In this document: piece by piece, positions 12,401-23,777 of the stretch | Layout of the letters: each line of letters begins with the position of its first letter | How positions within the stretch are numbered: the stretch's first letter is position 1 | Source: Cardinalis cardinalis | Taxonomy: Eukaryota; Chordata; Aves; Passeriformes; Cardinalidae | NCBI GenBank assembly: GCA_014549065.1 | Contig: JACDOX010000040.1 | Coordinates: forward strand, 149,456-213,455 | Reading direction: 5' to 3' | DNA length: 64,000 bases | The notes under the pieces: model-generated | The model's database searches: none | What the model was told of the DNA's origin: nothing | What the model saw: only the letters and a program-made list of their open reading frames with translations | Translations under genes and position numbers: made by a program

Positions 12401-14688
12401 CCAGCCAAGGCACTGGATATCCAGCTCTTGAGAAAAAAGTCATATCAGCCACCCACAATANGCAGGGAGAGATGCAGTTAAAAGGGAGTCCCCTTCTCCC
12501 AGCCTCTAAGTCTGGGCACAGACCATTACAGCTGGAATTGGCTTCTGTGGGACANGCAGTCCAGGTAAGCAGAGCTCAAGTACAGTTTAAGCATGGTACA
12601 GNTGAGTATATTGCAGTGTTATGACCAGTAAGAGCTTGCCTGCCAAAGAGGAGATTAATAAAGAATGTCTCTTTAAATGTTTTTGCAGGCTTGGCAGTTC
12701 CTCCTCCAGCTGCAGATTTCATTCCTAGATATTGTGTACTGTAATCAAGGGGTGAAATGTAACAGATCACATTCTTCTAGGCTTTCCCGGAATGAGCATT
12801 GCTTACGGGAAGTTTAACAAACAAACAGATAAAGAAATATCCCAGCTTTTAATATTTTTTTTTCCATATTTCTGTGTTTTATAGCCAGACTGGAGTACTA
12901 CCTCACAGAATCATATGTGGGATAAGGTGTAGTAGTTTACTTTTAAAACAGAAGGGTAAAAAATTTTTCAAAGTCCCAGTTCATCTCATGCTTTCCTTAA
13001 TAATAATATTATTAAACTGCTGAGTGTTTGCTTGAACTGCACAACGAGAAATGAGAAATCAAGAACTGCTGAGAAGTTAATTCCACTTTAAAACCACATA
13101 AATCTTCTTAATGCACACAAAAATGATGTCCCTTTCGGGAAACAATTCCAGGAAGCAACGCTCACACAGGAGTTCAGCAGAAGCTGGCTCCTGGAACATG
13201 CTCTCCTTTCCCACCCACAGAAAACAGGACTCAGCAGCCCAAACACTCCATCCAGTCTCTCCTACCTCCAGGCACACACAGGCTGAAGCCCTGCTCTCTT
13301 TCTCCTCCCCCTTCCCATTCTTTCTCCATGGACATGCTGATGATCATTCATTCCCCTGCTCACCTCATCCCCATGAGACTTGTCCTTCCCAACCACTCCA
13401 TCATCAGACTTGGGCATTGGAAGCCCAAGAAGCAGTCANAGCATACCTGTAAAATGTCCCCAGGAAGGAGAATGGAAAGGCAAACTGCATCCTGCCCAGC
13501 CTTCAGGCACAATCCTCCCTGCCCAAACACCTGGAAGGAGCAGGCAGGAGAAATACCAGCTAGAGAGGCAGCCAAATGTGTGGAAGGAAGCCTCCAGAGG
13601 CAGAAGGTCAGCTGGGACCAAAGGCAAGTCTTGAGTCAAATTTTGACTGGACTTCTCCCTGTTGGCAGCTATGGCATCCCAGGAGGCATTAAAAGGAGCA
13701 GAGACTGAGACCCTGCCGGGGAGGAGACATGGGGCTCCTCAGGAAACACTGAGAAATGCTTCTGCCACAGGGGCACAATCAGGCAACCAGCTCTGGCCAG
13801 TGAGATGCCACACTCCAAGAGTAACATTCNCAAATGGTGTAATTTAAACATTTAAATTTTTTAAACATCACTTCCTAAGAGCACAGTAGTCAGTCATTCC
13901 AAAATGTTGGAAGTCAAGCAGGGGGACAATCACTCCCGGGAGAAGTGCTCTGGCATGGCAGAGCAGACCCAGTGTGGCAGCCATCCTGATTACCCCAGCA
14001 AGCAGGACGCCAGTGTGAAAGCAAGGATATTTTTGAAGGAGCTGCTTGTGCCTTCTGCCCATGGCAGTGAAACAGCAGCTTCACTTGCGGTGCTGAGATC
14101 AGCTAAGGAGCTGGTTGATCACCAGATCAAAATTATATACCCTTTTTCTCCCTGAANGAGAGAAAAATGAATCATGTTCCCAAAGTGCAAGAGCCCTCCC
14201 TCTTGGGAGCACAAACACGCCCCTGCCAAAGCACGTTACTTCACTGGAACAGAGGTCTTGCCTCAGAAGTCTCTTACTCCTCAGTTTCCCAGCCATCAGC
14301 CCCAGTGCTAGATGGCCATGTTCAGCCCCAAGGTTTNCTTCTCCCCTTTCAGCTCAGCAGCTCTGGACTGCTGGACTTCATTTGCTGCAAGATTTCTGTC
14401 CCCACCCACCAGAACCCCTGCCTAAGCCACCTNTGAGCTGAACCCCTTGATGCAGACCCCTGCCCCTCTCCATGCTGAGTTATTCTACACACAGAGGCAC
14501 ATTGGAAGGCATCTCCCCACCACTCTGTTCACTGAGCTTCTCTTAGGACTTCCTCCCACAGTTCTTTCCACTTACTTTGTGCTCTTGGATGTGAGTGCCA
14601 GTATTACAGGCTCCCAAGATGTGTACCATATGGATATATCTAGAGCATGCCTAAGCATGGAATTAGGAGGTGAAAATCAGCTTCATGG
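9496..14688. other. Intergenic, no gene recognised
   Basis: No convincing exon. Base composition changes from AT-rich to more GC-rich at about 12200-14450, where several overlapping frames stay open by chance in both directions. A perfect hairpin at 10083-10130 is listed separately. Confidence 0.45.
10083..10130. repeat. Perfect 21-bp inverted repeat, 6-base loop
   Basis: Left arm 10083-10103 and right arm 10110-10130 are exact reverse complements (arm core CTGTTGTTTATTTA), with loop CTGTTG at 10104-10109. The T-run at one end and A-run at the other are part of the stem. There is no flanking target duplication that I can see. Confidence 0.9.
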
Positions 14689-15309
14689 TGTGAAAAATGC
14701 CAATCACTTGTTTTTTAAAATTTTAAAAGTTTCATANTNATAAAATAAAAAGTANTAGTAATAAAAAAGNAATACAATTAGAGTAATAATAATTTGGAGA
14801 ATTTGAATTAGNACAATANGAGACAATAGAAACAAAGAGTTTTGGACATCCGGGTACCTTTTTCTGGGCAGCANGAGCCCGGAAAAGGACACCCATCAAC
14901 AGAGGATTAACCCTTAAAAACAATAGCCTGTTGCATATTCATACACCTCATACATGATGCANAAATTCAATTCAAANACAGGATTCTGTCTGGTCATCNT
15001 CANCTTCTTCCTCTGAATCCTAACAGCGCCTTCGAGGCCGGAAGAAGTTNGTTTCTTCTGGTAAGAGAGTAATAAATTCTTTTTCTCTGAAAGATTTAGG
15101 TGTCCTGTGGCTGCTATCTCACTGCAAGCCCTTTCTTTAAAAAAAGTATCCTACATAGCATAGTTTCTATTNTAACNTTTTTTATAACCTAAAACTATAT
15201 TTAACACACTACTTAAGAGAATTAATACANCATTACTTTCTAACACAGCACATATAANANTCATTTTAATATTTGTGAAAAGCCAATTATAAAATATGCA
15301 TTTTTCACA
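14689..15309. mobile_element. Solo LTR of a passerine endogenous retrovirus
   Basis: The 621-bp element starts TGTGAAAAATGC (14689-14700) and ends with its exact reverse complement (15298-15309), so it has TG...CA termini in 12-bp inverted ends. It is flanked by a 4-bp direct duplication ATGG (14685-14688 and 15310-15313). No second LTR or internal coding region is present, so it is a recombined solo LTR. It is AT-rich, with AATAAA at about 15069, and carries many N bases. From memory it resembles a high-copy LTR family of zebra finch-like genomes. Orientation is not certain, because both ends are symmetric. Confidence 0.88.
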
Positions 15310-15900
15310 ATGGCTGAGTGTCCCATATGCATCAATCCCCAGCACACAGCTCTCCTAACAGAGGAGGGCTAACCCCACCACAAAGACTGCGAGTGGGACA
15401 AACAGCTCCAGATCGGCCCAGGAGGACTAAAGGCAGGGCAGTTTTGTCCCTCCCGTAACTGGAGGCGCCAGTGGCTCCCTGTAGCAGCGGGCACCTCGGC
15501 ACCTTGCTCTGTGCCTGCGTAAGCACGGCGGCCGCCGGCAGGGCACTGGGGCCACGCTGGGTCTGGCAAGCAGAGGGAGGGAGGGAACCCTGTCCAAAGT
15601 GCACGAAGGGCAGCGCTGAGGTACTGACATCTGTGCTGAGACGGCAAGTCACCTCTAAAGAAGTGTCCAAATAAAACGAAACCAAGTAATCAAAGCCCTC
15701 ACGGACACCCAAGCTATTCTAACAGCACAGCAACCTGGGTGAGCTTTGCCCGGTCAGGTTTTCGTGCTGGTTAGCACAGCAGGGAAAAGGAAAGGAAACG
15801 CAAGCCTGAGCCTGCCTCGGGCTGTGGAGCGGGGCTTGGCTTGTTTTCTTGGTCATAAGCAGCTGACTCGGTATCGGGAAAGAGCACTGCCCCCAGAACC
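15310..15900. other. GC-rich flank upstream of the putative TMEM140 first exon
   Basis: Moderately CpG-containing sequence (for example around 15480-15560) with no recognisable coding exon. It may contain promoter sequence for the transcript whose first exon is proposed at about 15911-16061. Confidence 0.35.
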
Positions 15901-15910
15901 GAAAGAGAAA
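15901..15910 (+). promoter_or_regulatory. ISRE-like element
   Basis: GAAAGAGAAA fits the GAAANNGAAA core bound by IRF/ISGF3 factors. It lies about 150 bases before a strong splice donor and on the same strand as TMEM140. TMEM140 is known as an interferon-induced gene in mammals, so the placement makes sense. A 10-base match alone is weak. Confidence 0.45.
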
Positions 15911-16061
15911 GCAGAGATAACTATCTGCACGTGACAAAAACAGGCTGGGGACAGCCACCGGCCAGCCCAGCACCGGCAGCAGCCGCAGAACCGCTTGGAT
16001 CCTAGACCGGCTCGGCAGCCCTCTCCAGCGTGTTTCAGCTCCGCACTCAGATGGGCAGCCC
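15911..16061 (+). other. TMEM140: Candidate non-coding first exon of TMEM140
   Basis: The + strand carries an almost ideal donor, GTAAGTAT, at 16062, after GC-rich sequence and just downstream of the ISRE-like element. No coding frame is needed, because the whole TMEM140 protein lies in one later exon whose acceptor is at about 19670. Mammalian TMEM140 also has an upstream non-coding exon. The left limit is not determined; 15911 only marks the end of the ISRE. Confidence 0.35.
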
Positions 16062-16585
16062 GTAAGTATCCTCCACCGAGACCCCGCTTTTTAGTGTCAC
16101 TGGCACTGGGGAGGACTGCCAGGAGAGGTGTTGCAGGGTGCAGATGTCTTGGAGGTCCTTCCCCTGCTTTAAGATGCCTTAAGGGCAGTTCCCCCTCAGT
16201 CTGTTCCATTTGCTGCTGGTTGGTTTCTGTTCACCAGCAATCCCTAGCTTGTCAGTGGCCTTTCTTCACCCATGGTTTCTCCGCAGCTNATCCTGCCTGA
16301 GGGGGAAACACGATCCGGATAGCTGGGGTGGGGAGGTNGGGAAGGGACAGGACAGATGTCTTGAAGGAATAGTGTCATGTCCAAAGCACGACACTTTCCC
16401 ATAACTCTTGTACAGCATTTCTCCCCTCAGCAGCCAGGAAGAGGGGAGACAGGAAAGTCAAACTGTCGGGGGGCTCTTCAGTGCCAAAGGAAATGCCCAT
16501 TCCCTCGCCTCCTTGCAGTCAGCCCCACTGCAGCAGCATCCAGTGGCTCACAGAGATGCTCGTCCCTGCACAGGTCCTGCACTGG

Positions 16586-16690
16586 AGCTGTGTGCCTTCC
16601 TGTCCCCCTGCCCAGATGCCAGAGCTGTGTGCCTTCCTGTCCCCCTGCCCAGGTGCCAGAGCTGTGTGCCTTCCTGTCCCCTTGCCCAGG
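16586..16690. repeat. 37-bp minisatellite, about 2.9 copies
   Basis: Copies start at 16586, 16623 and 16660. Each reads AGCTGTGTGCCTTCCTGTCC followed by CCCTGCCCAG and a short variable link. Because 37 is not a multiple of 3, the repeat appears in all frames and makes several spurious open frames on both strands. Confidence 0.9.
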
Positions 16691-18489
16691 GGCTCCACCA
16701 GCTGCTTGCCAGAGGAAGGCACAGCCCCAGCCTGGCAAGGGTGCCCACTGCCTGTGAGCAGCAGAGGGAAGGGCTGTGCAGTCCCAAAAGCACAGAGGGT
16801 GCCTAGGAGCCTTATTGACCACACAGAGACCTCAGGGAGCTCCTGAGCCATTCCCATGAGGCCTCTGTCTGCCAGGGAGACTGAGACACAGAGCTCTGCT
16901 ATGGTGAAACCCAGTGTTTCCATCAATGCCAGTCCAGGAACAAGGAGGCTGACTCTAGGCTGGGGCTCGCTGTGCCATGTTCAGGTTCCCCTTTCTTGCA
17001 CCTTTGAGGAAGAACCACAGAGCTTCCCATCCAAAGGCACAGACACCTCTCTAGAGGCAGTGAGACTGCCTCTGTCTGGGAAAAACCCAAGCTGTGCACT
17101 GGGTGAGAGCTCTTTCCTGTTTGTCTCTCGCTTCTCAGCCAGGCTGCTGCTAAACCTGNCTCCGTGCTGAGCGGCAGAGCTCACAAGCGTCCTAGCTGTG
17201 GCTGCACTCTGGCAGGCTGCCAGGTCTCAGCCTTCACTGCCTCCAGGCCAGGTCTCCATCCAGCTGGCACAGGACCATGCCAGGCATGTTTCTGGTCCTA
17301 TCAGTCACACACAGGGACAGGGATTTACCTACCGGGGAGGCAGCAGGAAGCAGAGATGCCAGCAATTTAACCATGAAGAGAGGGCCACCACTGGGAAAAT
17401 ATGTCCTTACACACATGAGCCTCAAAGCAGAGGAGAGGGCAGAGATACCACGGGCCAGAGATACCCAGGTCCCTATGCATGCAGAGATCACACAGCAGCA
17501 CAGGGTCTCNGAGGTGGCTGTCCTCCACCCCTGCCACACCTCACCATAAACCTGATAGGAATTTAATTCTCTGTCCCCTCTCTANTAAACATGTGCAACT
17601 AGGACAATTTTTAATAGCTTTTGCATTTTATGGATGCCGAGGGAGTGAGCGTGAGATGACTGAACAAAAAGCCACCTTTCTACAAGCCTGCCTTCCTTAG
17701 GAAACTGGTCTAAAGAAATACAACAGCAAGGGTTGGTGGGTGGGCAGGGCCAGAGTCAGGCAAGAGTCAGCTGGGCTGCAGAAATCCCTGTAGACCTGGT
17801 CAGCCAGCCAAGACTCCCTCCAAGTGCAGCTTGTTCTTCCTCTGAGGGTAAGGCAGGACAGCAGAAGAATGATGAGTGGTGTGAGCCCTTGCAGAACAGG
17901 GAGAGGAAGAGCAGCAATGCCTGGGTGCAGGAGACCATGTGTGAGACAGACAAACCAAGCAACAACACTAGGGGAAAGAGAAACCATGGTGTAATTACAT
18001 TTCACCAGAGGTCTCATTTTGCAGCACGTCCTGTGCCCAAGCATAGATATTTTCCTGGTTGCTTGTGTCTTCATTGCAGATTCAGAACAATGGGCATCCT
18101 CCATGTGAGCTTCCAGTCTCTCCAGAAGCCTTTTGAGAAGAAGCCCTCCAAGGGAGGCTACAAGAAGTGAGAGAAAAGCAACCAGGGGAAGTGTACAGGT
18201 TGGTGTCTGATGCTGTGACCCCCCCTTCCATGCTGTGTGTTTCTCTTGGGAGAAGTTTGGGACTGAGAAGCTTCATCTTTGTGCTCATTAAACAGAGGTG
18301 CCTCACTTCCAAGTTTTTCAGGGAGAGATGAGGAGTGGGAGGGGAATGCTGAAAGGTCTCTGGTCAGCAGCAGCACCACCAGGCACTGAGTACAGATTGA
18401 GTGGAGTCTTTTCTGGCACTCTAAAAACTCAGAGGCTGTACCAAATTCACAATCAGCTTTGGGTGATGGCCTAGGAGGACATCCAAGTT

Positions 18490-18536
18490 ATCACAGATTC
18501 ACAGACTATTCTGAACTGGAAGGGATCCAGAGTCAA
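18490..18536 (-). mobile_element. CR1 3' end fragment
   Basis: TCACAGATTCACAGACTATT followed by CTGAACTGGAAGGGATCC is the reverse complement of a CR1 terminus with its short end repeats. Only the last roughly 45 bases can be recognised. Confidence 0.65.
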
Positions 18537-19681
18537 TTCTTAAGTAAATTATATATCTCTGGGTAATAGGCAGTGGAAGGGGACAGTAGGGCCAATGTGA
18601 AATTCTTAAAGGAAAGTGGTTTATAAATGATTCTCAGCAGCTGAAGATTGTCAGAGGGAGGAAGAGTTAATTGCAAGTCCTCAAGCTNGATGCTGGGCTT
18701 GAAGCCAAGGTCTCTTGAGTCGTGTGTTTGTGCCTCTCTGCAGACCTGGGTGGAGAGTGCTTCAATGCCATGTGGCTCTGCAGGCAGTGACAGCCTTTCC
18801 TGATGCCACTTCCCTGTTTTTCAGCGTGAAGCAGAAGCCTGCAGGACGGCACTAGAGGACAGTAGGCATTCCGGGGAGAGGAGCAAAGTCGGCTTTGCCA
18901 ACCGGTCTTAGAGAGGAGCAAGGTGGACGCCAATCCCAGGTGTGTCTCAGTAGCACCCACATCCCAGTGGCTGCAGGAGGATCCAGGGTGCCTCTCTGAG
19001 CTCAGCACCTGCCTGTCTGTGTAGGGCACTGCTCCCCAGGCAACCAAGACAGAGGAGCACCATGTCTACCAGCCTCAGTGGGTAGCAGAGCTCCAGGTGG
19101 AAATGTTGGAAATGGCCACCCATTTCACACCCATACCAATGGCACTGGATGTTCCAGAGCTATAGGACAAGGGCAGGGAGGCAAGGGGAGCCCTACAGTG
19201 CAGATCCTGTCATGTCTGCACTTTACTCAGTAGTCCAAAGATCACAAGGGTTGTCTTTGTCTGATAAAAGCTGAAAGAAAGGCATTATCCCAGAATAGCT
19301 CTTATCATGCTGATTACCAGACAGCAGTTTTTCTCTCCTCCCATCCCTGCAGTTTGCTGACAAATGCCTCTTTTCCAGTGAGATCATGATNCAAAGGGCA
19401 TGTGTGGAGCTGAGTCATACTCTCCTCCCAGTACTGGTCTGCGCATAGGTCACACCTTTGCTGTGACCAGAAGTGCACCAAATGCACCCTCACTGTGCAG
19501 TAACACATGNGCAGCACAGTCCTAGGCAGGACTGAGACACTCCTGTTCTGTTTGCAAGGGGAGTCCCTAGANCCCAGCCATAAGGCTCAGAGCCCATCTT
19601 GGGAAGGGTGCCATAAGAGGCAACAACTGAGGGGTCCCCCCTTCATGTTTTGCAACAGGCATCCCCACAGCAGCTCTTACC

Positions 19682-20296
19682 ATGGTAGCAAGAAAGCATG
19701 CAGGCACCAGGATGGGTGTGCTGACACAGAGGTGTGCCAAGAANCTGCTGCCCATGCTGGTTTTACTGGAGGCTGTTGGGACCTTGGCCCTGATGTCCTA
19801 CGCTCTGCTGTACGAGGNTGGGAACCTGGTGAACCTCCCTGACAAACGCATTGGCTTTTACAACTTCTGCCTGTGGAATGGTACAGCTGGGGAGCTGCAG
19901 TGCCTGGACACCAAGCAGCTGCAGGCAATGGGAATCAGTCTACTGCAACTGGGACTAGCCAGGGTTTGTGTGTATACCTGCCTGGTCTTTGTCCTCTTCC
20001 ACCTCCCTTTTGTTTTAAATGTGAATTGCACAGGGCAGGGAGAGGGATGGAAGATGATCCGCATCATACTCTTCATCAAGATGATAATCCTGTCTGGAGG
20101 CCTGGGTATGTTTCTTTTACAAACCTCACACTGGATTCATCCCTCTGATTTCACTGGAGGCTTCCTGGCACTGCTTGGGACTCAGGCTCTGCTACTGCTC
20201 CAGATTCTCACTGCCACTGCGTACCTCAGCTGGGCCAAGCACACACATATGTGTCAAAACCATTTAACTGAGGAGGCCCTGCCCACTAAGATTTGA
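19682..20296 (+). CDS. TMEM140: Transmembrane protein 140
   Basis: A 204-residue four-pass membrane protein encoded in a single exon. The conserved stretch NLPDKRIGFYNFCLWN (residues 51-66) matches mammalian TMEM140. Hydrophobic segments lie at about 22-44, 91-113, 124-147 and 158-182. N-x-S/T sites at N66 and N115 lie outside the membrane segments. Residues 21 and 46 are undetermined because of N bases. The start is the ATG in ACCATGG at 19682, which has a strong Kozak context, 12 bases after a CCCCACAG acceptor. The protein is slightly longer than human (185 residues), mainly at both ends. Its molecular role is poorly known; the human gene is interferon-inducible. It converges with CYREN. 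Confidence 0.93.
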   Translation: MVARKHAGTRMGVLTQRCAKXLLPMLVLLEAVGTLALMSYALLYEXGNLVNLPDKRIGFYNFCLWNGTAGELQCLDTKQLQAMGISLLQLGLARVCVYTCLVFVLFHLPFVLNVNCTGQGEGWKMIRIILFIKMIILSGGLGMFLLQTSHWIHPSDFTGGFLALLGTQALLLLQILTATAYLSWAKHTHMCQNHLTEEALPTKI

Positions 20297-22023
20297 CAGT
20301 GAAGAAGATGCAAGAGTTATCAGTAACATGACTTAAAATTGTAATCCAAATACAGCTTTACTCCCTAGCAAAAATCTGATTCCCAGTCCAAAGGCCCGTG
20401 TCCAGCCATGCTCTGGCCCATTGCTGTGTGCAGCATTCCTGCATCAAGCTGGCAGCAGACACCAAGAGCCACAGCACAGCCACAGCAGAGAAGCTTCCCA
20501 GGTACAACAGCGTGTACACCCCTCACTTTGGGGCACAGCATCAAAGTGACAGCACTCCTGGCCCCAAAAGCAGTGAAGGTAGCAGAACCAGCTACCAGTG
20601 AGCACAGCCCTCTGCTCATACCTAGTCTAAGTAAAAAAAGTTGTTAGTACCTCACAGTATGTGATTAAATTTGTAATTAACTAACAAAATGCTTTTAATA
20701 CATTTTGCCCTACCATATAACAAAGGGAGTTTGAAAACACGATCTGTATATTATGTTTAACTAGGAACTAACAAATGCTCAGGAAAATATAACCAAATAG
20801 GTAATTTCTTCATAAGTAGACATGATACATATCAGTTAAATAAACAGCCAATCAACAACCAACCTTCAAGGCTGTGAANAAAGCCATCTAGGACGATACA
20901 AAAGTAACACCAGAAAGAAGCAGTTTTGTAGTCTGAAAACAAGATAACACTGAGCATGCACCAACTAAGAAAGTGCAATAAAAGGACAAGTGACACAGAC
21001 GATTAAAAGACCAGCAAAACCCCTACAGGGAGTANTAATAACCCCTAGAAGACGTTAGATGGCAGAAAATACTGAAACTGTTAACTCCATTTAATCATTT
21101 TTCAAAAACGGACTTTTATGTTATTGATTTTTCTGTGTAGTGAAGATGTAATAGCCTTGTAAGTACATGCTGCATTAATTCATCCAGTGGCTGGAAGAAT
21201 TTATGTAAATAAAGAATGCCTGCTTAACAGTGATATTCTTTGCAGTTGCGTGAATTTGTTTCAAGGGACATGAGGGTCTGTTTTCTCTTGCTTCAGCCTT
21301 GGTGGGGATGAGGCTGGTGATGCTGATTTGACCGATTCCTCATTTCAATACATGCTCTCACAGCTGGCCTCATATGGTTTGTTTGTCCTTTTTTCTGGAT
21401 TGGGAAGAGGATACTGAGCCATCTTCATGCCTTCCTAGAGCCCCATGCATGCTGCCACGGGGTCAGCCCCCTCAAGGCAGTCCTGGCCCCTGCCAGTCTG
21501 CTCCCACACGTGTTCCTCAGCACTGGGAAGACTGCTGGAGTCTGGAGGCAAACTCAGCACCAGGCCCAATGGGAACATCCTGCCAGGCCCCACTGCAGCT
21601 GGGACAGAGGGACCACAAGGACGAGGGAGGCCCCAAGGCTGAACCAGGACCATGTAGTCCTGCCAGCAAAGGTATTTCAGGTCAGCAGCTCCCTGCTCTC
21701 CTCCATGCCCAACACCAACCCACCAAAGGGATATTCACAGAAACCCAAATGTCTTCTTTTATCTGNCCATGCTCTGAAATGTGAAACAGAAACAAACACC
21801 TCCTAATCGGGAGCCAAATCCCACTGAGCCCAGCACAGAGTGGGAGAACTGAGTACCTCCTTCTTTCCCCCTCTGGCCTTCCTGGGTATCCTACCAGCTA
21901 CACAGGGCACCAAGACAGCAGATGGATGCACAGCCCGCTCCAGGCCCTCCTCCCTCCGTTCCCAGGGCCGCGGGAGGAGACACCCTCCCCATTGTGCCCT
22001 CTTCTCCAGATAAGTCAGAGATG
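20297..22023. other. TMEM140/CYREN convergent 3' region
   Basis: This interval must hold the 3' UTR of TMEM140 (+) and of CYREN (-). Candidate + strand AATAAA signals lie at 20839, 20977 and 21208. Possible - strand ATTAAA signals lie near 20692 and 21088. I see no further gene; the open frames at 21374-21806 have no family resemblance. Confidence 0.5.
21208..21213 (+). terminator. Candidate poly(A) signal for TMEM140
   Basis: AATAAA followed by T/G-containing sequence within 40-60 bases. Earlier AATAAA copies at 20839 and 20977 are equally possible, so the actual cleavage site is not decided. Confidence 0.3.
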
Positions 22024-22827
22024 CTAGCTGAAAAAGATCTCCCTGACGTATTTCAGAACATCGTCCTCAGAGTTCTCCCCGCCTGTCCCCTCTGCGTCAG
22101 CACCAGCACCAGGAGGGGATGGAAGCGCCGGACCGCGGTCATTGCCTCCATCCGTGTTGGCCGTGCTTCCAGGAACCTCGCTTGGTGTTGGCGGGATCTG
22201 CTGCTCCTCTTCGCTCCCGGACCGGGCNTTCTCTTCGCCTTCCTCGCACTGTAGATTCTGACCAGAGGGAAAACAACAGGTGCCGGCCGCGCACGACTTC
22301 ACGCCGGGAGCACCCCAAGGAACAGGAGGGCAGCCCACCATGCCCGTGAGCCACGCCTCGCCAGGCCCCAGGGNGCAAAGGCAGCAGCGCCGCTGGGACA
22401 GAGACGAGGGGGGCGGGAAAGCCATGCGGCACCGGCAGCGCCATCCGACCCGCCCAGAGCGGGCCCGCCGGGGAGCCGCGGGCAGCAGCGCTCCCTGTCC
22501 GCTCCGGAGCCCTGCCGCCCCCACCCCCGGAGGTCCCGGCTCACCTCGGCCAGGACCGCCAGGGCCACCTCCAGCAGCTCCGCCTCGTTCATGCAGTACA
22601 GCGCCGCCGGCCTGGGCAGTGCACAGGGGACGCTCAGCGCGGGCAGCGCCCGGGCTCGCCCTCCCGCCCGCCGCCCCGGCTGCTCCCCCGCCCCAGCGGC
22701 GCTACCTGCGCCCCGCCGCCGCTCGCCGCCGCCCGGCGCTGGGGGACGACGCCGCCGCCGCCGCCCGTCCGTCCTCCGCCGCTCCCATCCAGGCCGGGAG
22801 CTGCCGCCGCCGAGCCCCAGCCGCCAT
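22024..22827 (-). CDS. CYREN: CYREN/MRI, cell-cycle regulator of NHEJ
   Basis: Three exons on the - strand: 22827-22706, 22611-22545 and 22257-22024. All have GT-AG borders and matching phases, giving 140 residues (human 157). Exon 1 starts at a - strand ATG at 22827. It contains the Ku-binding motif RRRQLPAWM (residues 6-14), equivalent to VLPSW in the human protein. Exon 2 gives YCMNEAELLEVALAVLAE, a strongly conserved block. Exon 3 ends in EDDVLKYVREIFFS, the conserved C-terminal XLF-like motif. CYREN binds Ku70/80 through both ends and influences whether breaks go to end joining. Introns are tiny (94 and 287 bp). The region between motifs is low-complexity (Ala-rich, then acidic Gly/Pro/Glu). 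One codon in exon 3 is undetermined (N). Confidence 0.92.
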
Positions 22828-23460
22828 GNCCACGCGGGGCGGTGCCGCCGGGGCGCCTTCCGCCGTCACACCGGGGCTGCTTCCCGCCCGACCGGGAGTG
22901 CAGGGGAGCTGGAAAAGCAGCCCCAGGCCGCCCTAAAACCCAAGTCACGACAGAGCCCCGTGTTTGATCAGGCAGGCCGTAAGGCCGCGCGTCATTCGAT
23001 ATTCCGTCAGGGAGCAAACGTGGCTCTGGGCCAGCTGCGGAGCAGACGGCACGTTGGGAACGACGCGTGCAGCCGCCGAGCCCGGGGGCAGTCTGGCGGG
23101 CCGGGCCCGGCGACGCCCCCGAGCGCTCGGTTACGGTGCCACCGTGCCGCCTCGAGCGCTCGGTTACGGTGCTGCCGTGCCGACCCCGAGCGCTCAGTTA
23201 CCGTGCCCCGAGCGCGCTCGGTTACGGTGCTGCCGTGCCGCCCCCGAGCGCTCGGTTACTGTGCCGCCTCGAGCGCTCTGTTACGGTGCTGCCGTGCCGC
23301 CCTCGAGCGCTCTGTTACGGTGCCGCCGTGCAGCCCCCGAGCGCTCGGTTACCGTGCCCCGAGCGCGCCCGCCGCTGCCGGAGCGCCCTCTGCGGGCCCG
23401 GGCGCGCAGGGCAGCTGCGCTCCGCCGCACCGGAGGGGACTCGTGCCGGGAAGCNAGGAG
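22250..23460. promoter_or_regulatory. CpG island at the CYREN 5' end
   Basis: Very high GC and dense CpG over CYREN exons 1-2 and about 600 bp upstream. Its upstream half is made of the minisatellite at 23112-23372. It explains the long spurious open frames on both strands here. CYREN transcription probably starts just right of 22827. Confidence 0.7.
23112..23372. repeat. GC-rich minisatellite, about 8 units of 25-34 bp
   Basis: Units share GAGCGCTCGGTTACGGTGC, alternating between a longer form that adds TGCCGTGCCG and a shorter form of about 25 bp. The palindrome GAGCGCTC occurs seven times exactly, and once expanded to GAGCGCGCTC. The array begins 285 bp upstream of the CYREN start codon. 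Confidence 0.9.
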
Positions 23461-23777
23461 AGAGGGGAGCCTGGGCCAAGGATGGTAAAAGCCCCTCTGG
23501 GAATACAGCATGCTGAGCATTGTTCTAGAAAAATAACATGTTCATTCCTTCCCTCCAGGCTTCTGGCACGGTATCAACGTTGTGCTAATGCACTATCATT
23601 TGCATAGCAGCCTTAGACTGGTACATGTTTTTATAGTCTTTCCCTGTTTGGGGGGTTTTGTTTTGGTCATAGTTCTACTTATGAAGCAAACCCAAAGTAG
23701 TCTCTCTCCAGAAACCTAAACTGACCCTCTGTGAAGGCTGGAAGATAATAGCTGGAAGAAAGTAACATCCGTGGTAG

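Larger units (their letters stand above)
16062..19670 (+). other. Putative first intron of TMEM140, no other gene
   Basis: Many overlapping open frames here are due to GC content and repeats. A 37-bp tandem repeat (16586-16690) and a short CR1 end (18490-18536) are listed separately. I see no independent gene. Confidence 0.4.

Noticed and set aside
16377..16926. Multiple overlapping frames with repeated CAFLSPCP-like or GDRKAHSS-like units
   Set aside because: They all derive from the 37-bp tandem repeat read in different frames and strands.
22591..23607. Long + strand open frame of 338 codons over the CYREN island
   Set aside because: It is produced by high GC and by the minisatellite (repeating ERSVTV-like units in shifting frames). 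It is antisense to CYREN exons and has no family resemblance.
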